A stretch of 64,000 bases of DNA from Kiloniella litopenaei (GTDB taxonomy: Bacteria; Pseudomonadota; Alphaproteobacteria; Kiloniellales; Kiloniellaceae), in NCBI RefSeq assembly GCF_000982415.1, contig NZ_LANI01000024.1, positions 1 to 64,000 of the forward strand, given 5' to 3'. The notes beneath the pieces were generated by a model. It was not told the origin of the DNA, did no database searches, and worked only from the letters and a program-made list of their open reading frames with translations. A program made the position numbers and the translations under genes. This document shows, piece by piece, positions 18,065-27,319 of this stretch (its first letter is position 1; each line of letters begins with the position of its first letter).

Positions 18065-20005
18065 ATGAAAAAAATTCTTTTAGCAGGGGCAGGGGTACTG
18101 GCCCTTGGGTTTGGCACGTCACATTCCTCAGAAGTTCAATTGCGCATACTGGAAACGACAGACATTCACGTTCATATCGTTGATTATGACTATTATAAAG
18201 ATGCACCATCTGTTGCGGTTGGTCTGGCTCGTACAGCAACACTTATCAAAGAGGCGCGCCAAGAGGTTCCGAACTCTCTACTAATTGATAATGGTGATCT
18301 AATACAGGGTAATCCATTGGGGGATTACATGGCCAAAGAGCGCGGTTTACAGCAAGGGGAAGTACATCCCGTTTTCAAGGCCATGAACCTCTTGAAATAT
18401 GATGCTGGCAACCTGGGAAACCATGAATTCAACTATGGTTTGGATTTCCTCAGTGAGACGTTGAATGATGCCGCATTCCCCTATGTTTCATCCAATGTTT
18501 TTATTGATGATGGTGATAAAGACCCAAGTAATGACAAACCTGCTTTCGATCCATACATTATTCTTGATCGTGAAGTTGTCGATACAGCAGGTAAAAAACA
18601 CAGTATCAAAGTTGGTGTAATTGGTTTTCTTCCCCCACAGATAACCCAGTGGGACGAAGCCAACCTGAAAGGCAAGCTTGTTACCCACGACATTGTTGAT
18701 ACAGCTAAAAGGTATGTTCCGGAAATGAAAGAGAAGGGGGCTGATATTATCATTGCCGTTCCGCATTCTGGATTGAGTGATGTTACACCACAGGGGCGAG
18801 ATGAAAACGCCACCTACTACCTATCCAAAGTAGAGGGGTTGAATGCCATTCTTTTTGGTCATGCCCATGCCGTTTTCCCGTCAGAAACCTACAAGGATAT
18901 TGCTGGGGTCAACATTGAAAAAGGTACAATCAACGGTGTCGCTGCAACGATGCCCGGTTTTTGGGGAAGCCATCTTGGTCTTGTTGATCTGACTTTGGAT
19001 GTAGATGACAACGGAAACTGGAAAGTTGTTGATAGCACAGGGTCAACCCGTGGTATTTACAAGCGTGATGGACGCAAAAAACATCCTTTGGTCAAAGCCG
19101 ATCAAACCATCATAGATGCCGTGAAACACGAACACGGAGAAACAATCGAATTTATGCGTAAGGCTGTGGGCACAACATCAGCCCCGATTAATTCTTTCTT
19201 TGCTCTGGTTCAGGATGATCCTTCGATCCAGATCGTGACGAACGCGCAAAAATGGTATGTAGAGAAACTTATCAAAGGTACCGAGTACGATGGTATACCT
19301 GTTCTCTCGGCTGGTGCACCGTTTAAGGCCGGTGGTAGAGGTGGTGCGGACTATTACACCAACATTCCAAAGGGTGAAATTGCCCTGAAAAACGTTGCAG
19401 ATCTCTATATCTACCCCAACACCCTGCGTGCTGTTTTACTGAATGGTGCACAGGTTCGTGAATGGTTGGAAATGTCAGCAGGGGCTTTTAATCAGGTTGA
19501 TACAAAGAATATTGACGAGCAAATCCTGCTCAATCCAGACTTCCCGTCTTACAATTTTGATGTCATCGATGGTGTGGAATATAACGTCGATCTAACACAG
19601 CCAGCTCGTTACAATAAAGAAGGGCAGATCGTTAACCCTGATAGTCACCGTATTATAAATATGACCTATCAGGGCAAACCACTAGATGTGAGGGCACAGT
19701 TTGTTGTCGCAACGAATAACTATCGTGCTCACGGTGGAGGGAACTTCCCAGCTTTGGACGGTTCAACAGTCATTATTCAGGCGCCTGATGAAAATCGCAC
19801 AGTTCTGGCAAACTACATCTTTGATCAAAAGAAAATTGACCCAAGTGCGGATAAAAACTGGAGCTTTGCGCCCATCAATGGGGACGTAAAGGTCACCTTT
19901 GAAACAACACCGTCTGCGAAAGACATTTTGGGCAGCAAAGACATTATTAGCTACATAGGTGAAGGCAATGATGGTTTTGGCAAATATCAAATCTCTTTTA
20001 AATAA
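18065..20005 (+). CDS. cpdB: 2',3'-cyclic-nucleotide 2'-phosphodiesterase / 3'-nucleotidase
   Basis: A periplasmic enzyme that opens 2',3'-cyclic nucleotides and dephosphorylates 3'-nucleotides for nucleotide scavenging. From the ATG at 18065 it is 646 residues with a signal peptide (Lys-Lys, hydrophobic core to about residue 20). The metallophosphatase domain shows TTDIHVH (Asp33, His35), DNGDLIQGNPLGD, GNHEFNYG and FGHAHA; the C-terminal 5'-nucleotidase domain follows from about 360, with GGRGGADYY and ATNNYRAHGGGNFP. The start is supported by AGGTGAG five bases upstream; the open frame extends to 17987 but would bury the signal peptide. It ends in a strong terminator. Confidence 0.93.
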   Translation: MKKILLAGAGVLALGFGTSHSSEVQLRILETTDIHVHIVDYDYYKDAPSVAVGLARTATLIKEARQEVPNSLLIDNGDLIQGNPLGDYMAKERGLQQGEVHPVFKAMNLLKYDAGNLGNHEFNYGLDFLSETLNDAAFPYVSSNVFIDDGDKDPSNDKPAFDPYIILDREVVDTAGKKHSIKVGVIGFLPPQITQWDEANLKGKLVTHDIVDTAKRYVPEMKEKGADIIIAVPHSGLSDVTPQGRDENATYYLSKVEGLNAILFGHAHAVFPSETYKDIAGVNIEKGTINGVAATMPGFWGSHLGLVDLTLDVDDNGNWKVVDSTGSTRGIYKRDGRKKHPLVKADQTIIDAVKHEHGETIEFMRKAVGTTSAPINSFFALVQDDPSIQIVTNAQKWYVEKLIKGTEYDGIPVLSAGAPFKAGGRGGADYYTNIPKGEIALKNVADLYIYPNTLRAVLLNGAQVREWLEMSAGAFNQVDTKNIDEQILLNPDFPSYNFDVIDGVEYNVDLTQPARYNKEGQIVNPDSHRIINMTYQGKPLDVRAQFVVATNNYRAHGGGNFPALDGSTVIIQAPDENRTVLANYIFDQKKIDPSADKNWSFAPINGDVKVTFETTPSAKDILGSKDIISYIGEGNDGFGKYQISFK

Positions 20006-20066
20006 AACGAGATTACAGATATCTCAGTAAAAAGGCGGCGTCCGATCAGAGCCCCCATGTAAATTG

Positions 20067-20102
20067 AGAGGCACGAACATTTGTTATTATGTTCGTGCCT
20101 CT
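20067..20102 (+). terminator. Strong terminator between cpdB and metY
   Basis: Fourteen base pairs between arms at 20067-20080 and 20089-20102, with an 8-nt loop, followed by TCTTCTATTATCTTTCTTC. It is placed between two convergent genes and may act on both, though the minus-strand side lacks a T-run. Confidence 0.8.
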
Positions 20103-20142
20103 TCTTCTATTATCTTTCTTCTTTTATTAATTGCCAGTTTTA

Positions 20143-21441
20143 TTAACTGCCAGAAGCATCCAAAGCCTGGCTTAGGTCCGCAATAATATCGTCGATATGC
20201 TCAATACCGATCGACAGACGAACATAGCTTTCTGAAATTCCAGTCAATGCCTGTTCCTCTGCACTTAATTGAGAGTGTGTTGTGGTGGCTGGGTGGATTG
20301 CAAGGCTTCTTGCATCCCCAATATTAGCCACGTGGAAGAACATTTTCAGGCTGTCAATAAATTTACGTCCAGCTTCTTTTCCGCCTTTAAGCTCAAAGCC
20401 AAGCAGGGCACCATAGCCACCTTTTAGATATTTATCAGCAACATCTCGCTCGGCACCTTTTGCCTGACTTGGATGAATAACAGTTTCTACAGAGGGATGG
20501 TTGCTTAGAAATTCGGCAACAGCTGTCGCATTTTTGCAGTGTTCCCGCATACGCAGGGGAAGCGTTTCCATTCCCTGGATAAACTGAAATGCATTCATCG
20601 GTGACATAGCCGAACCTAGATCTCTCAATAGAACGACACGTGCGCGGATGATATAGGCAATAGGTCCAAGTGGTTTAACCGCTTCGGTCCAAACCGCACC
20701 ATGGTAACTGGGATCAGGTTGGGTCAACAGCGGAAAGCGAGCAGCATTGGCTTCCCAATCAAAATTACCACCGTCAACAATCATACCGCCAATCGAGGTT
20801 CCATGGCCGCCAATATATTTTGTGGTAGAATAGACAACGACATGGGCCCCGTGTTCAATCGGGCGACAAAGGATCGGTGCAGCAGTGTTATCCATGATAA
20901 GGGGAACACCAACTTCATTCCCGATGTCTGCCACTTCCTTTATCGGAAAAACGCGTAAGCGTGGATTTGGCAGAGTTTCAGCGTAATAGGCTTTGGTGTT
21001 TTCATCTGTTGCACGGCGGAAATTTTCAGGGTCAGTCGGATCAACAAAACGGACCTCAATCCCCATATTTGGCAGTGTGTTGGCAAACAGGTTATAGGTG
21101 CCGCCATAAAGTTCAGTTGAACTAACAATGTTATCACCAGCTTTGGCGACGTTTTGGATGGCCAAAGTACTAGCAGCTTGTCCTGAACTAACCGCCAGTG
21201 ATGCTGCACCACCTTCCAAAGCAGTTATGCGTTCTTCCAGGACTGCCGTAGTTGGGTTCATGATACGTGTATAGATGTTCCCGAACTCTTTCAGGGCAAA
21301 AAGGTTTGCAGCATGTTCCGCACTATCAAATTGATAAGACGTTGTCTGATAGATAGGAACAGCAACAGCACCTGTTTGCGGGTCATTTCTATAGCCAGAA
21401 TGAAGAACCAGTGTTTCCGGATTTTTTGTGTCGATAGTCAT
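20143..21441 (-). CDS. metY: O-acetylhomoserine aminocarboxypropyltransferase (sulfhydrylase)
   Basis: A PLP enzyme that makes homocysteine from O-acetylhomoserine and sulfide, giving direct sulfhydrylation for methionine synthesis. The 432-residue length and the [15 protein letters not shown] and [17 protein letters not shown] blocks (PLP lysine in the last) are those of the MetY branch rather than of cystathionine synthases. GGTGAA lies three bases before the ATG. About 100 bases upstream is a SAM-II riboswitch, so expression should fall when S-adenosylmethionine is plentiful, which supports the role in methionine synthesis. Confidence 0.95.
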   Translation of the reverse strand: MTIDTKNPETLVLHSGYRNDPQTGAVAVPIYQTTSYQFDSAEHAANLFALKEFGNIYTRIMNPTTAVLEERITALEGGAASLAVSSGQAASTLAIQNVAKAGDNIVSSTELYGGTYNLFANTLPNMGIEVRFVDPTDPENFRRATDENTKAYYAETLPNPRLRVFPIKEVADIGNEVGVPLIMDNTAAPILCRPIEHGAHVVVYSTTKYIGGHGTSIGGMIVDGGNFDWEANAARFPLLTQPDPSYHGAVWTEAVKPLGPIAYIIRARVVLLRDLGSAMSPMNAFQFIQGMETLPLRMREHCKNATAVAEFLSNHPSVETVIHPSQAKGAERDVADKYLKGGYGALLGFELKGGKEAGRKFIDSLKMFFHVANIGDARSLAIHPATTTHSQLSAEEQALTGISESYVRLSIGIEHIDDIIADLSQALDASGS

Positions 21442-21534
21442 AGCTTCACCCGTTTGTGTTATTTCCCATATGAGGGATTTAAAGTCTGGATGAACAACAA
21501 GCGGGAAAATGCGTAATTGTAAGTCGGATGGGTT

Positions 21535-21595
21535 TCCCCTCGATTTAGCTGCATTTTTTAAGCGCCCGCAAGCTGAGCTCCAAATCAGCGCTAAT
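21535..21595 (-). promoter_or_regulatory. SAM-II riboswitch upstream of metY
   Basis: Read on the minus strand, the element has AGCGCUGAUUU, a loop ending in UUGCGG, then GCGCUUAAAAAAUGC and AGCUAAAUCG followed by GAGGGG, which matches the alphaproteobacterial SAM-II (metA) motif. The P1 stem is formed by 21588-21592 with 21561-21565. Loop bases 21568-21574 can pair with 21547-21552 in a six-pair pseudoknot with one bulged base, as expected for this class. SAM binding is known to hide the ribosome binding site or reduce expression. It lies about 95 bases before the metY start. Confidence 0.9.
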
Positions 21596-21802
21596 TAATG
21601 TTGTTTACCCTACGTTTATAAAACAACCAGAGCAAGAAAGAATTGCCTTTAATTACATGAAATAAGTGGAGAATATCGTTTGGGATCAATGATTTTATTT
21701 AATTTTTCTTTCTAAATTGGATTTCGGTTAATCCGCCGTTAACGCCTGTTGCATAAAATACCAACAAATTTCGTTAAAGTTTATGGTTATTGTGAGGACA
21801 TC

Positions 21803-22273
21803 GTGAAGGCTGCTTATCTGCAAACAATTTCTTTGGTTGAACGCTTGCACCGCCAATGTCTGGAGGTCGTGAAAGCAGAATTAGATCGCCGTGGTATTCG
21901 GGATTTAAATAATATTCAGGCTCTGATCCTCTATAATATTGGGACAGAGGAACTTTCTGTCGGCGAGTTAACGCATCGTGGATATTATCTGGGATCCAAT
22001 GTTTCTTACAATGTAAAGAAAATGGTTGAGAACGGGTATTTGATACAAGAAAGATCGCCGCATGATCGCAGATCATTCCATGTACGTGCTTCGGATACCG
22101 GACTGGAAATCTTCAATTCCATCTCTACGCTTTTTGATGCACATGCAGAACAAATAAGTGGCGGGGTCGTTTCTGACGAGGATTTGAAAGTCACAACAGC
22201 TACACTTCACCGTCTGCAATTGTTTTGGTCTTCCCCCATGCCAATGGGGGGCGGGGTCAATCCTGCTGCCTGA
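21803..22273 (+). CDS. LdtR-like MarR-family winged-helix regulator
   Basis: A protein of about 156 residues with a winged helix spanning roughly 35-105. The stretch ALILYNIGTEELSVGEL, the TRGYYLGSNVSYN-type recognition helix (here HRGYYLGSNVSYN) and the wing with SPHDRRS closely resemble LdtR of Rhizobiales and Liberibacter, which controls an L,D-transpeptidase gene and osmotic stress tolerance. No ldtP gene is seen here. The start is uncertain: GTG 21803 has GAGGA four bases upstream, while a TTG at 21749 would add 18 residues. It is followed by a strong terminator. Confidence 0.85.
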   Translation: MKAAYLQTISLVERLHRQCLEVVKAELDRRGIRDLNNIQALILYNIGTEELSVGELTHRGYYLGSNVSYNVKKMVENGYLIQERSPHDRRSFHVRASDTGLEIFNSISTLFDAHAEQISGGVVSDEDLKVTTATLHRLQLFWSSPMPMGGGVNPAA

Positions 22274-22326
22274 TAGAAACAACGACATGTAATATCTTTG
22301 AAAAGATTGCTTGTTCTGCTATTTTT

Positions 22327-22355
22327 AAGGCCTCTGTATTAACAGGGGCCTTTTT
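22327..22355 (+). terminator. Rho-independent terminator of the ldtR-like gene
   Basis: An 11-bp stem (22327-22337 with 22342-22352, one G-U pair) with an ATTA loop ends in five T residues at 22351-22355. It separates the regulator from the next gene, which starts 18 bases further on. Confidence 0.88.
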
Positions 22356-22372
22356 ATTTATGGTTTGATTTA

Positions 22373-22627
22373 ATGCGATCACACGATCCGGGCATAATAA
22401 TAGAATTTTCAAGAATGGGGGCCTATGTCAAAGTTAGCGCCTTTCACGAGGCCACGATGACAGAGGTCTCCATTGTCGGTGACCCCAGAGAAACCGAGCA
22501 AAGGCTTAAACAGACTGTCATAAAAAAATTAAACTATGTTCTCAACAAACAAAACGCCGATAAATCTGGGACAAAAAAGATAGCCAGAGATACTACCAGA
22601 GATACTAAGGGTGGTATCGTCGTTTAA
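22373..22627 (+). CDS. Small conserved protein (DUF6898-like)
   Basis: An 84-residue protein that I match from memory to the small family found just before rpiB-glyA in Rhodospirillales. The diagnostic core is IIIEFSRMGAYVKVSAFHEATMTEVSIVGDP, where related proteins read GNSVKVSA and TEVSIVGP, followed by a KLNYVLNK helix. The C-terminal 20 residues are basic and probably disordered. No function is known. It starts 18 bases after a strong terminator, so its promoter must overlap that region or some read-through must occur. Confidence 0.72.
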   Translation: MRSHDPGIIIEFSRMGAYVKVSAFHEATMTEVSIVGDPRETEQRLKQTVIKKLNYVLNKQNADKSGTKKIARDTTRDTKGGIVV

Positions 22628-23189
22628 AAACTTGGTTTAAAAAAGCGGGCTGTTGTTTTCAATCTGAAACTAAAAACAAAATAGAATCAGAAACCAGTTG
22701 TTAATGACAAAGCGGTTGAGACTTGTTTTTGACTGCGACAAAATAGCGCATAATTTTTATCAGGTTTTAAAAAAATACGAAAATTCAAATACTTATTTTT
22801 TCTTCGTATATTATATATGTGTCATCTATTCTGGTTTTAGAGAGTAATATCAGTGAGATACAGGCACCAACCGTAAATCAAATTAGATGATATGTTATGC
22901 CGATGAGTTGTGTCGGTACAATAATGCCGCAGATGTTCTACAAAATGTACGTAAATTGTCTAGTAAGTGACAAAAGAATCACATTATAACCTTTAACCAG
23001 TTTAAAGCCCGATAAGAATTAATGATAAACCTTGAATGCAGGAGAGAGACAGAACTCGGTTCTCGGGGATTAAAATTTATAGTAAATCACCTATAAACGA
23101 GCTCTTCTTATGTCACCGACTTTCGAGAACATGGCAGGTGTGCTATGTGATCCATTCGCCTTTTCGGGAAAACAAAAAAGTACGGACAA
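22628..23189 (+). promoter_or_regulatory. 562-base AT-rich leader region before rpiB-glyA
   Basis: No gene is visible. The first 350 bases are very AT-rich. A weak promoter-like pair is TTGACT at 22729-22734 with TAATTT at 22751-22756. Nearer the gene, GTTCTCG (23059-23065) can pair with CGAGAAC (23124-23130) around an internal hairpin TTTATAG/CTATAAA (23076-23082, 23091-23097), while the same GTTC can instead pair with GAAC at 23052-23055. This resembles a switchable leader RNA but matches no riboswitch class that I recognise; a glycine riboswitch was considered and not supported. Confidence 0.35.
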
Positions 23190-23624
23190 ATGAGCAAAAT
23201 TACCATTGCCCTCGCTGCGGACCATGCGGGTTATGAACTAAAGGATTTGTTGAGGGAAGACGTCAAAGCCCTTGGATTTGATGTGCTTGATCTTGGGACT
23301 AATGGTCCAGATCGTGTTGACTATCCGGATTTTGGTTCTGCGTTAGCAAAAGCAATTCAAAATGGTGATGCGCAAACCGGTATTCTTGTTTGTGGTTCTG
23401 GTATCGGCATATCAATTGCTGCAAACCGACACAAAGGTATACGGGCTGCTCTTTGTCACGACGAAACCTTGGCGCGTTTATCACGAGAGCATAACGATGC
23501 CAACGTTCTGGTTTTAGGGGCCAGAACAACAGGTATTGAGGTGGCGAAAGCTTGCCTTAAAACCTTTTTAAACACTGAGTTTTCCGGTGGGCGCCATCAA
23601 GGCCGCATCGAAAAACTTGGATAA
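23190..23624 (+). CDS. rpiB: Ribose-5-phosphate isomerase B
   Basis: It interconverts ribose 5-phosphate and ribulose 5-phosphate in the pentose phosphate pathway. The 144-residue protein has the family marks: Asp11-His12 in AADHAGYELK, the active-site Cys68 in VCGSGIGISIAANR, and CHDETLARLSREHNDANVLVLG. The C-terminal GGRHQGRI segment is also typical. It is the first gene of the rpiB-glyA pair, 30 bases before glyA, an order common in Rhodospirillales. Confidence 0.95.
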   Translation: MSKITIALAADHAGYELKDLLREDVKALGFDVLDLGTNGPDRVDYPDFGSALAKAIQNGDAQTGILVCGSGIGISIAANRHKGIRAALCHDETLARLSREHNDANVLVLGARTTGIEVAKACLKTFLNTEFSGGRHQGRIEKLG

Positions 23625-23654
23625 TTATCACCTTTACCAGAGAGTGAAGTTGTC

Positions 23655-24947
23655 ATGAGCTTAGATACAACCACCTTCTTTAACGCCCCTTTGGCACAGA
23701 CTGATCCTGAAATTGCTGCTGCAATTAACAAGGAACTTGGTCGTCAACAAAATCAGATCGAACTAATCGCATCTGAAAATATTGTTTCCTTGTCCACGAT
23801 GCAGGCATTGGGAACCGTTCTAACAAACAAGTATGCCGAAGGTTATCCAAATCGTCGCTATTACGGTGGTTGTGAATACGTTGATGTTGTCGAAGAATTG
23901 GCAATCAACCGAGCTAAAGAGCTTTTCAACTGTGCATATGTAAATGTACAACCACATTCCGGTGCACAGGCAAACCAGTGTGTCACCTTGGCCTTGATCA
24001 AACCCGGTGACACAATTATGGGTCTTGACCTGGCTTCTGGCGGACACCTGACACACGGATCACGACCTAATCTTTCCGGTAAATGGTTTAATGCAGTCAG
24101 TTACGGTGTTGATAAAGAAACACATCAGCTGAATTATGATGAAATTCGTGATCTTGCTGTTGAACACAAACCAAAACTGATCATTGCTGGTGGTTCTGCT
24201 TATCCACGTGTACTGGATTTTGCCAAGTTCCGTGCTATTGCAGATGAAGTTGGTGCCTATCTGCACGTTGATATGGCGCACTTTGCTGGTCTGGTTGCTG
24301 CTGGTATTCATCCAAGTCCGATGGAACATGCACATGTTGTGACAACAACTACACACAAAACATTACGCGCTGGCCGTGGTGGTATGGTTCTTTCCAACGA
24401 TCTTGATATCGGAAAGAAAATCAACTCAGCTGCGTTCCCAGGTCTTCAGGGCGGTCCGCTAATGCATTGCATCGCGTCCAAAGCCGTCGCTTTGAAAGAA
24501 GCACTGGACCCAGATTTCAAAATTTATGCGAAACAGGTTGTTAGCAATGCGCAAACACTGGCAGCAACACTTGTTGAAAATGGTTTTGCCATTACAACAG
24601 GCGGCACAGATACGCACCTGATGCTGGTTGATCTGCGTCCAAAAGGCCTAACAGGTGACATTGCCGAAGAAAGTCTGGACCGTGCTGGTTTGACCTGTAA
24701 CAAAAACGGTATTCCATTTGATCCGGAAAAACCGATGGTAACTTCTGGTATCCGTTTAGGTACCCCGGCAGGTACAACACGCGGCTTTAAAGACGCAGAA
24801 TTCAAGAAAATTGGTGAACTAATCACTAAAGTTCTTGATGGACTTGCTGCAAACCGCGAAGATAACTCCAAAATCGAAGCGGAAGTTCGTGAAGAAGTCG
24901 AAGCACTTTGCCGCGAATTCCCAATTTACAAAGATTTGGAAATCTAA
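23655..24947 (+). CDS. glyA: Serine hydroxymethyltransferase
   Basis: A PLP enzyme that converts serine and tetrahydrofolate to glycine and 5,10-methylene-THF, the main source of one-carbon units. The 430-residue protein has the PLP lysine Lys235 in [15 protein letters not shown], the N-terminal [11 protein letters not shown] block and [15 protein letters not shown]. Codon use looks biased towards highly expressed genes compared with the neighbours. It sits between rpiB and nrdR, an arrangement frequent in alphaproteobacteria. Confidence 0.98.
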   Translation: MSLDTTTFFNAPLAQTDPEIAAAINKELGRQQNQIELIASENIVSLSTMQALGTVLTNKYAEGYPNRRYYGGCEYVDVVEELAINRAKELFNCAYVNVQPHSGAQANQCVTLALIKPGDTIMGLDLASGGHLTHGSRPNLSGKWFNAVSYGVDKETHQLNYDEIRDLAVEHKPKLIIAGGSAYPRVLDFAKFRAIADEVGAYLHVDMAHFAGLVAAGIHPSPMEHAHVVTTTTHKTLRAGRGGMVLSNDLDIGKKINSAAFPGLQGGPLMHCIASKAVALKEALDPDFKIYAKQVVSNAQTLAATLVENGFAITTGGTDTHLMLVDLRPKGLTGDIAEESLDRAGLTCNKNGIPFDPEKPMVTSGIRLGTPAGTTRGFKDAEFKKIGELITKVLDGLAANREDNSKIEAEVREEVEALCREFPIYKDLEI

Positions 24948-25017
24948 GGTTTTATCCGGGTTATGATTTCCAAATTGTCATAACTCGGATCCCCTTTGGG
25001 GGAAACTGTGAGGGAAT

Positions 25018-25500
25018 ATGCGCTGCCCGTTCTGCAGTAGTGAAGATACTCAGGTCAAAGACTCGAGACCAACCGAAGATCACACCGCGATCCGAAGGCG
25101 GCGCCAATGCGCAGGCTGCGGGGCTAGGTTTACGACTTTTGAACGCGTTCAATTGCGCGAGCTTATTGTTGTAAAAGGGAATGGACAGCGCGAACCCTTT
25201 GATCGGGAAAAAATAGCCCGCTCAATGAATATTGCTCTACAAAAACGAGATGTTGACAGAGACCGTGTTGAACGCGTTGTCAGTGGCATTGTTCGCCGAC
25301 TTGAATCTTCGGGCGAAAGTGAAATCGCCACTGATTTAATTGGTGAGCTTGTCATGGATGCATTGGCGACACTTGATCAGGTTGGTTATGTCCGTTTTGC
25401 TTCTGTTTACAGAGATTTTAAAGAAGTAAGAGATTTTGAAGAATTCGTCGGTAAACTGGGCGATGATCTCGACATCTTGGACCCAAATCCATCCGATTAA
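25018..25500 (+). CDS. nrdR: Transcriptional repressor NrdR
   Basis: A zinc-ribbon and ATP-cone repressor of ribonucleotide reductase genes. The 160-residue protein has the four zinc ligands Cys3, Cys6, Cys31 and Cys34, the RRRRQC and [11 protein letters not shown] segments, and an ATP-cone from about 49 to 139 with [16 protein letters not shown]. It responds to (d)ATP levels and binds NrdR boxes in front of nrd operons, which are not in this window. It lies 70 bases after glyA and 54 before ribD. Confidence 0.97.
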   Translation: MRCPFCSSEDTQVKDSRPTEDHTAIRRRRQCAGCGARFTTFERVQLRELIVVKGNGQREPFDREKIARSMNIALQKRDVDRDRVERVVSGIVRRLESSGESEIATDLIGELVMDALATLDQVGYVRFASVYRDFKEVRDFEEFVGKLGDDLDILDPNPSD

Positions 25501-25554
25501 TAATGCGTTGTTAATTGACCTTATTTCGTCTCAAACAGTTACAGAAAACGTGTG

Positions 25555-26670
25555 ATGTCCACTGAACAACATTTAGTTGACCTCCAACATATGGATGCCG
25601 CGCTTGCTCTTGCTGCTCGTGGATTGGGAAGCACGAGCCCCAATCCATCTGTTGGCTGTGTTATTGTCAAAAATGGCCAGGTGATTGGTAGGGGACGAAC
25701 GCAACTAGGCGGACGTCCGCACGCTGAAAGAGTCGCCTTGGACGAAGCTGGAACAGCATCTCAGGGGGCAACAGCATATGTAACGCTTGAACCCTGTTCA
25801 CATCATGGAAAAACCCCGCCTTGTTGCGAAGCTTTGATTGCCGCAGGTATTAGCCGATGTGTTGTTGCTATGGAAGACAGTGATGCACGTGTCCAGGGGC
25901 GCGGTTTAAAAGCCTTGATCGATGCAGGGATTGAAGTCGCCGTCGGCATACGACAACACGAAGCAGAAGAACTGAATGCTGGATTTTTCAAGCGAATTCG
26001 ACACGGGCGTCCTCTTGTAACCCTAAAAGTTGCCACCACATTGGATGGGCGCATTGCCACGAAATCAGGGCAAAGCAAATGGATTACAGGTAATGCTGCC
26101 CGGCGTGCCGGACATATGCTTAGGGTTCGGAATGATGCCATTCTTGTCGGTAGCGGTACGGCGGTGATCGATAATCCGAGGCTGGATGTGCGGCTTCCCG
26201 GACTGACAAAACAATCACCAACACGTGTTGTTATGGATGGCCGATTACGCCTGCCTTTGACACATGACCTTGTCGCGAGGGCAAAAGAACATAAAACGAT
26301 ACTGATGACTTTTAGGGAAAATGATTCATCTCGTCTGTCTGCCTATGAAGATGCAGGGGTGGAAATCTGTCTGATTGATAAAGATAAAGACGGCTACATC
26401 AGTCCCAAGGAAGTTTTAAAGGCACTTGGGGCGCAGGGTATCACAAGGGTTTTGGTCGAAGGCGGAAGTCATATTATCGGATCTCTTTTTAAAGATGACC
26501 TTGTCGATCGTATCGTCTGGTTCAGGGCGTCAAAGATAATCGGTGGAGATGGATTATCTGTAACAACAGGTTTTGGACTTGAGGACTTGTCTCTAGCACC
26601 AAGGTTTACTTTATCCAACGTTGCCAAACTTGGTGATGATATGATGGAAAGTTATCGACGTGATTTTTGA
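25555..26670 (+). CDS. ribD: Bifunctional pyrimidine deaminase / reductase RibD
   Basis: It carries out the second and third steps of riboflavin synthesis: deamination of the pyrimidinone 5'-phosphate and reduction of its ribose. The N-terminal deaminase (about 10-150) has the zinc site HAERVALDEAG and PCSHHGKTPPCC; the C-terminal reductase (about 155-371) shows LKVATTLDGRIAT, the WITG motif, DAILVGSGT and VEGGSHIIGS. A GTG start one codon upstream is possible. It opens the run ribD-ribE-ribBA-ribH-nusB-thiL. Confidence 0.96.
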   Translation: MSTEQHLVDLQHMDAALALAARGLGSTSPNPSVGCVIVKNGQVIGRGRTQLGGRPHAERVALDEAGTASQGATAYVTLEPCSHHGKTPPCCEALIAAGISRCVVAMEDSDARVQGRGLKALIDAGIEVAVGIRQHEAEELNAGFFKRIRHGRPLVTLKVATTLDGRIATKSGQSKWITGNAARRAGHMLRVRNDAILVGSGTAVIDNPRLDVRLPGLTKQSPTRVVMDGRLRLPLTHDLVARAKEHKTILMTFRENDSSRLSAYEDAGVEICLIDKDKDGYISPKEVLKALGAQGITRVLVEGGSHIIGSLFKDDLVDRIVWFRASKIIGGDGLSVTTGFGLEDLSLAPRFTLSNVAKLGDDMMESYRRDF

Positions 26671-26704
26671 CTTAATGATTAAATGCACAACAAAAGGCAT
26701 TTAG

Positions 26705-27319
26705 ATGTTTACGGGTATTATTACAGATCTAGGATCTGTTCAATCAATCTTGAATAATGGTGACAAACGCTTTGTCTTTAACACAGCGTTTGATATGGAT
26801 ACGGTCGACATTGGTGCGTCTATTGCTTGTTCTGGCGTCTGTCTGACCGTTGTTGAAAAGGGGCTGGGCTGGTTTAGCGCCGATGTCTCGGCTGAAACTC
26901 TGTCAAAAACGACTTTGGGTTTCTGGACCAAAGGCACGCCTGTCAATTTTGAACGTGCTTTACGCATGGGCGATGAGTTGGGGGGGCATCTGGTTTCTGG
27001 ACACGTCGATGGTGTTGCATCTGTGGTCAGTATTGTGCCAGATGGGGATTCCAAACGTTTTACTTTTGAAGCGCCGGAAGAACTTGCAAAATTTATCGCA
27101 CCTAAAGGCTCCATTGTTCTGGATGGTGTGTCTTTGACGGTAAATGAAGTTAACGGAAAGCAGTTTGGTGTAAATATTATTCCGCACACAGCAGAAATGA
27201 CGACCCTTGGCCAATGGCAGGTTGGCAGTTTCAAAGCCGGAGATTGTCAGGTTAATCTGGAAATTGATTTACTCGCCCGTTACGTTGGACAGTTGCTGGA
27301 AAGGCAAAACAATGGCTAA
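26705..27319 (+). CDS. ribE: Riboflavin synthase alpha subunit
   Basis: It dismutates two 6,7-dimethyl-8-ribityllumazine molecules into riboflavin and the pyrimidinedione. The 204 residues form two homologous lumazine-binding barrels, the first beginning MFTGIITDLGSV and containing SIACSGVCLTV, the second from about 97 with GHLVSGHVDGVA and SIVLDGVSLTVNEV. The stop codon overlaps the ribBA start by eight bases, so the two are translationally coupled. Confidence 0.97.
   Translation: MFTGIITDLGSVQSILNNGDKRFVFNTAFDMDTVDIGASIACSGVCLTVVEKGLGWFSADVSAETLSKTTLGFWTKGTPVNFERALRMGDELGGHLVSGHVDGVASVVSIVPDGDSKRFTFEAPEELAKFIAPKGSIVLDGVSLTVNEVNGKQFGVNIIPHTAEMTTLGQWQVGSFKAGDCQVNLEIDLLARYVGQLLERQNNG

Noticed and set aside
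22990-23190. Glycine riboswitch before rpiB-glyA
   Set aside because: GGAGAGA occurs, but the second conserved blocks of the aptamer (such as CGAAGG and the CUCUCAGGCAAAAGGAC segment) are missing.
23036-23236. 66-residue open frame on the plus strand
   Set aside because: It overlaps the start of rpiB in another frame and lacks a binding site and family features.
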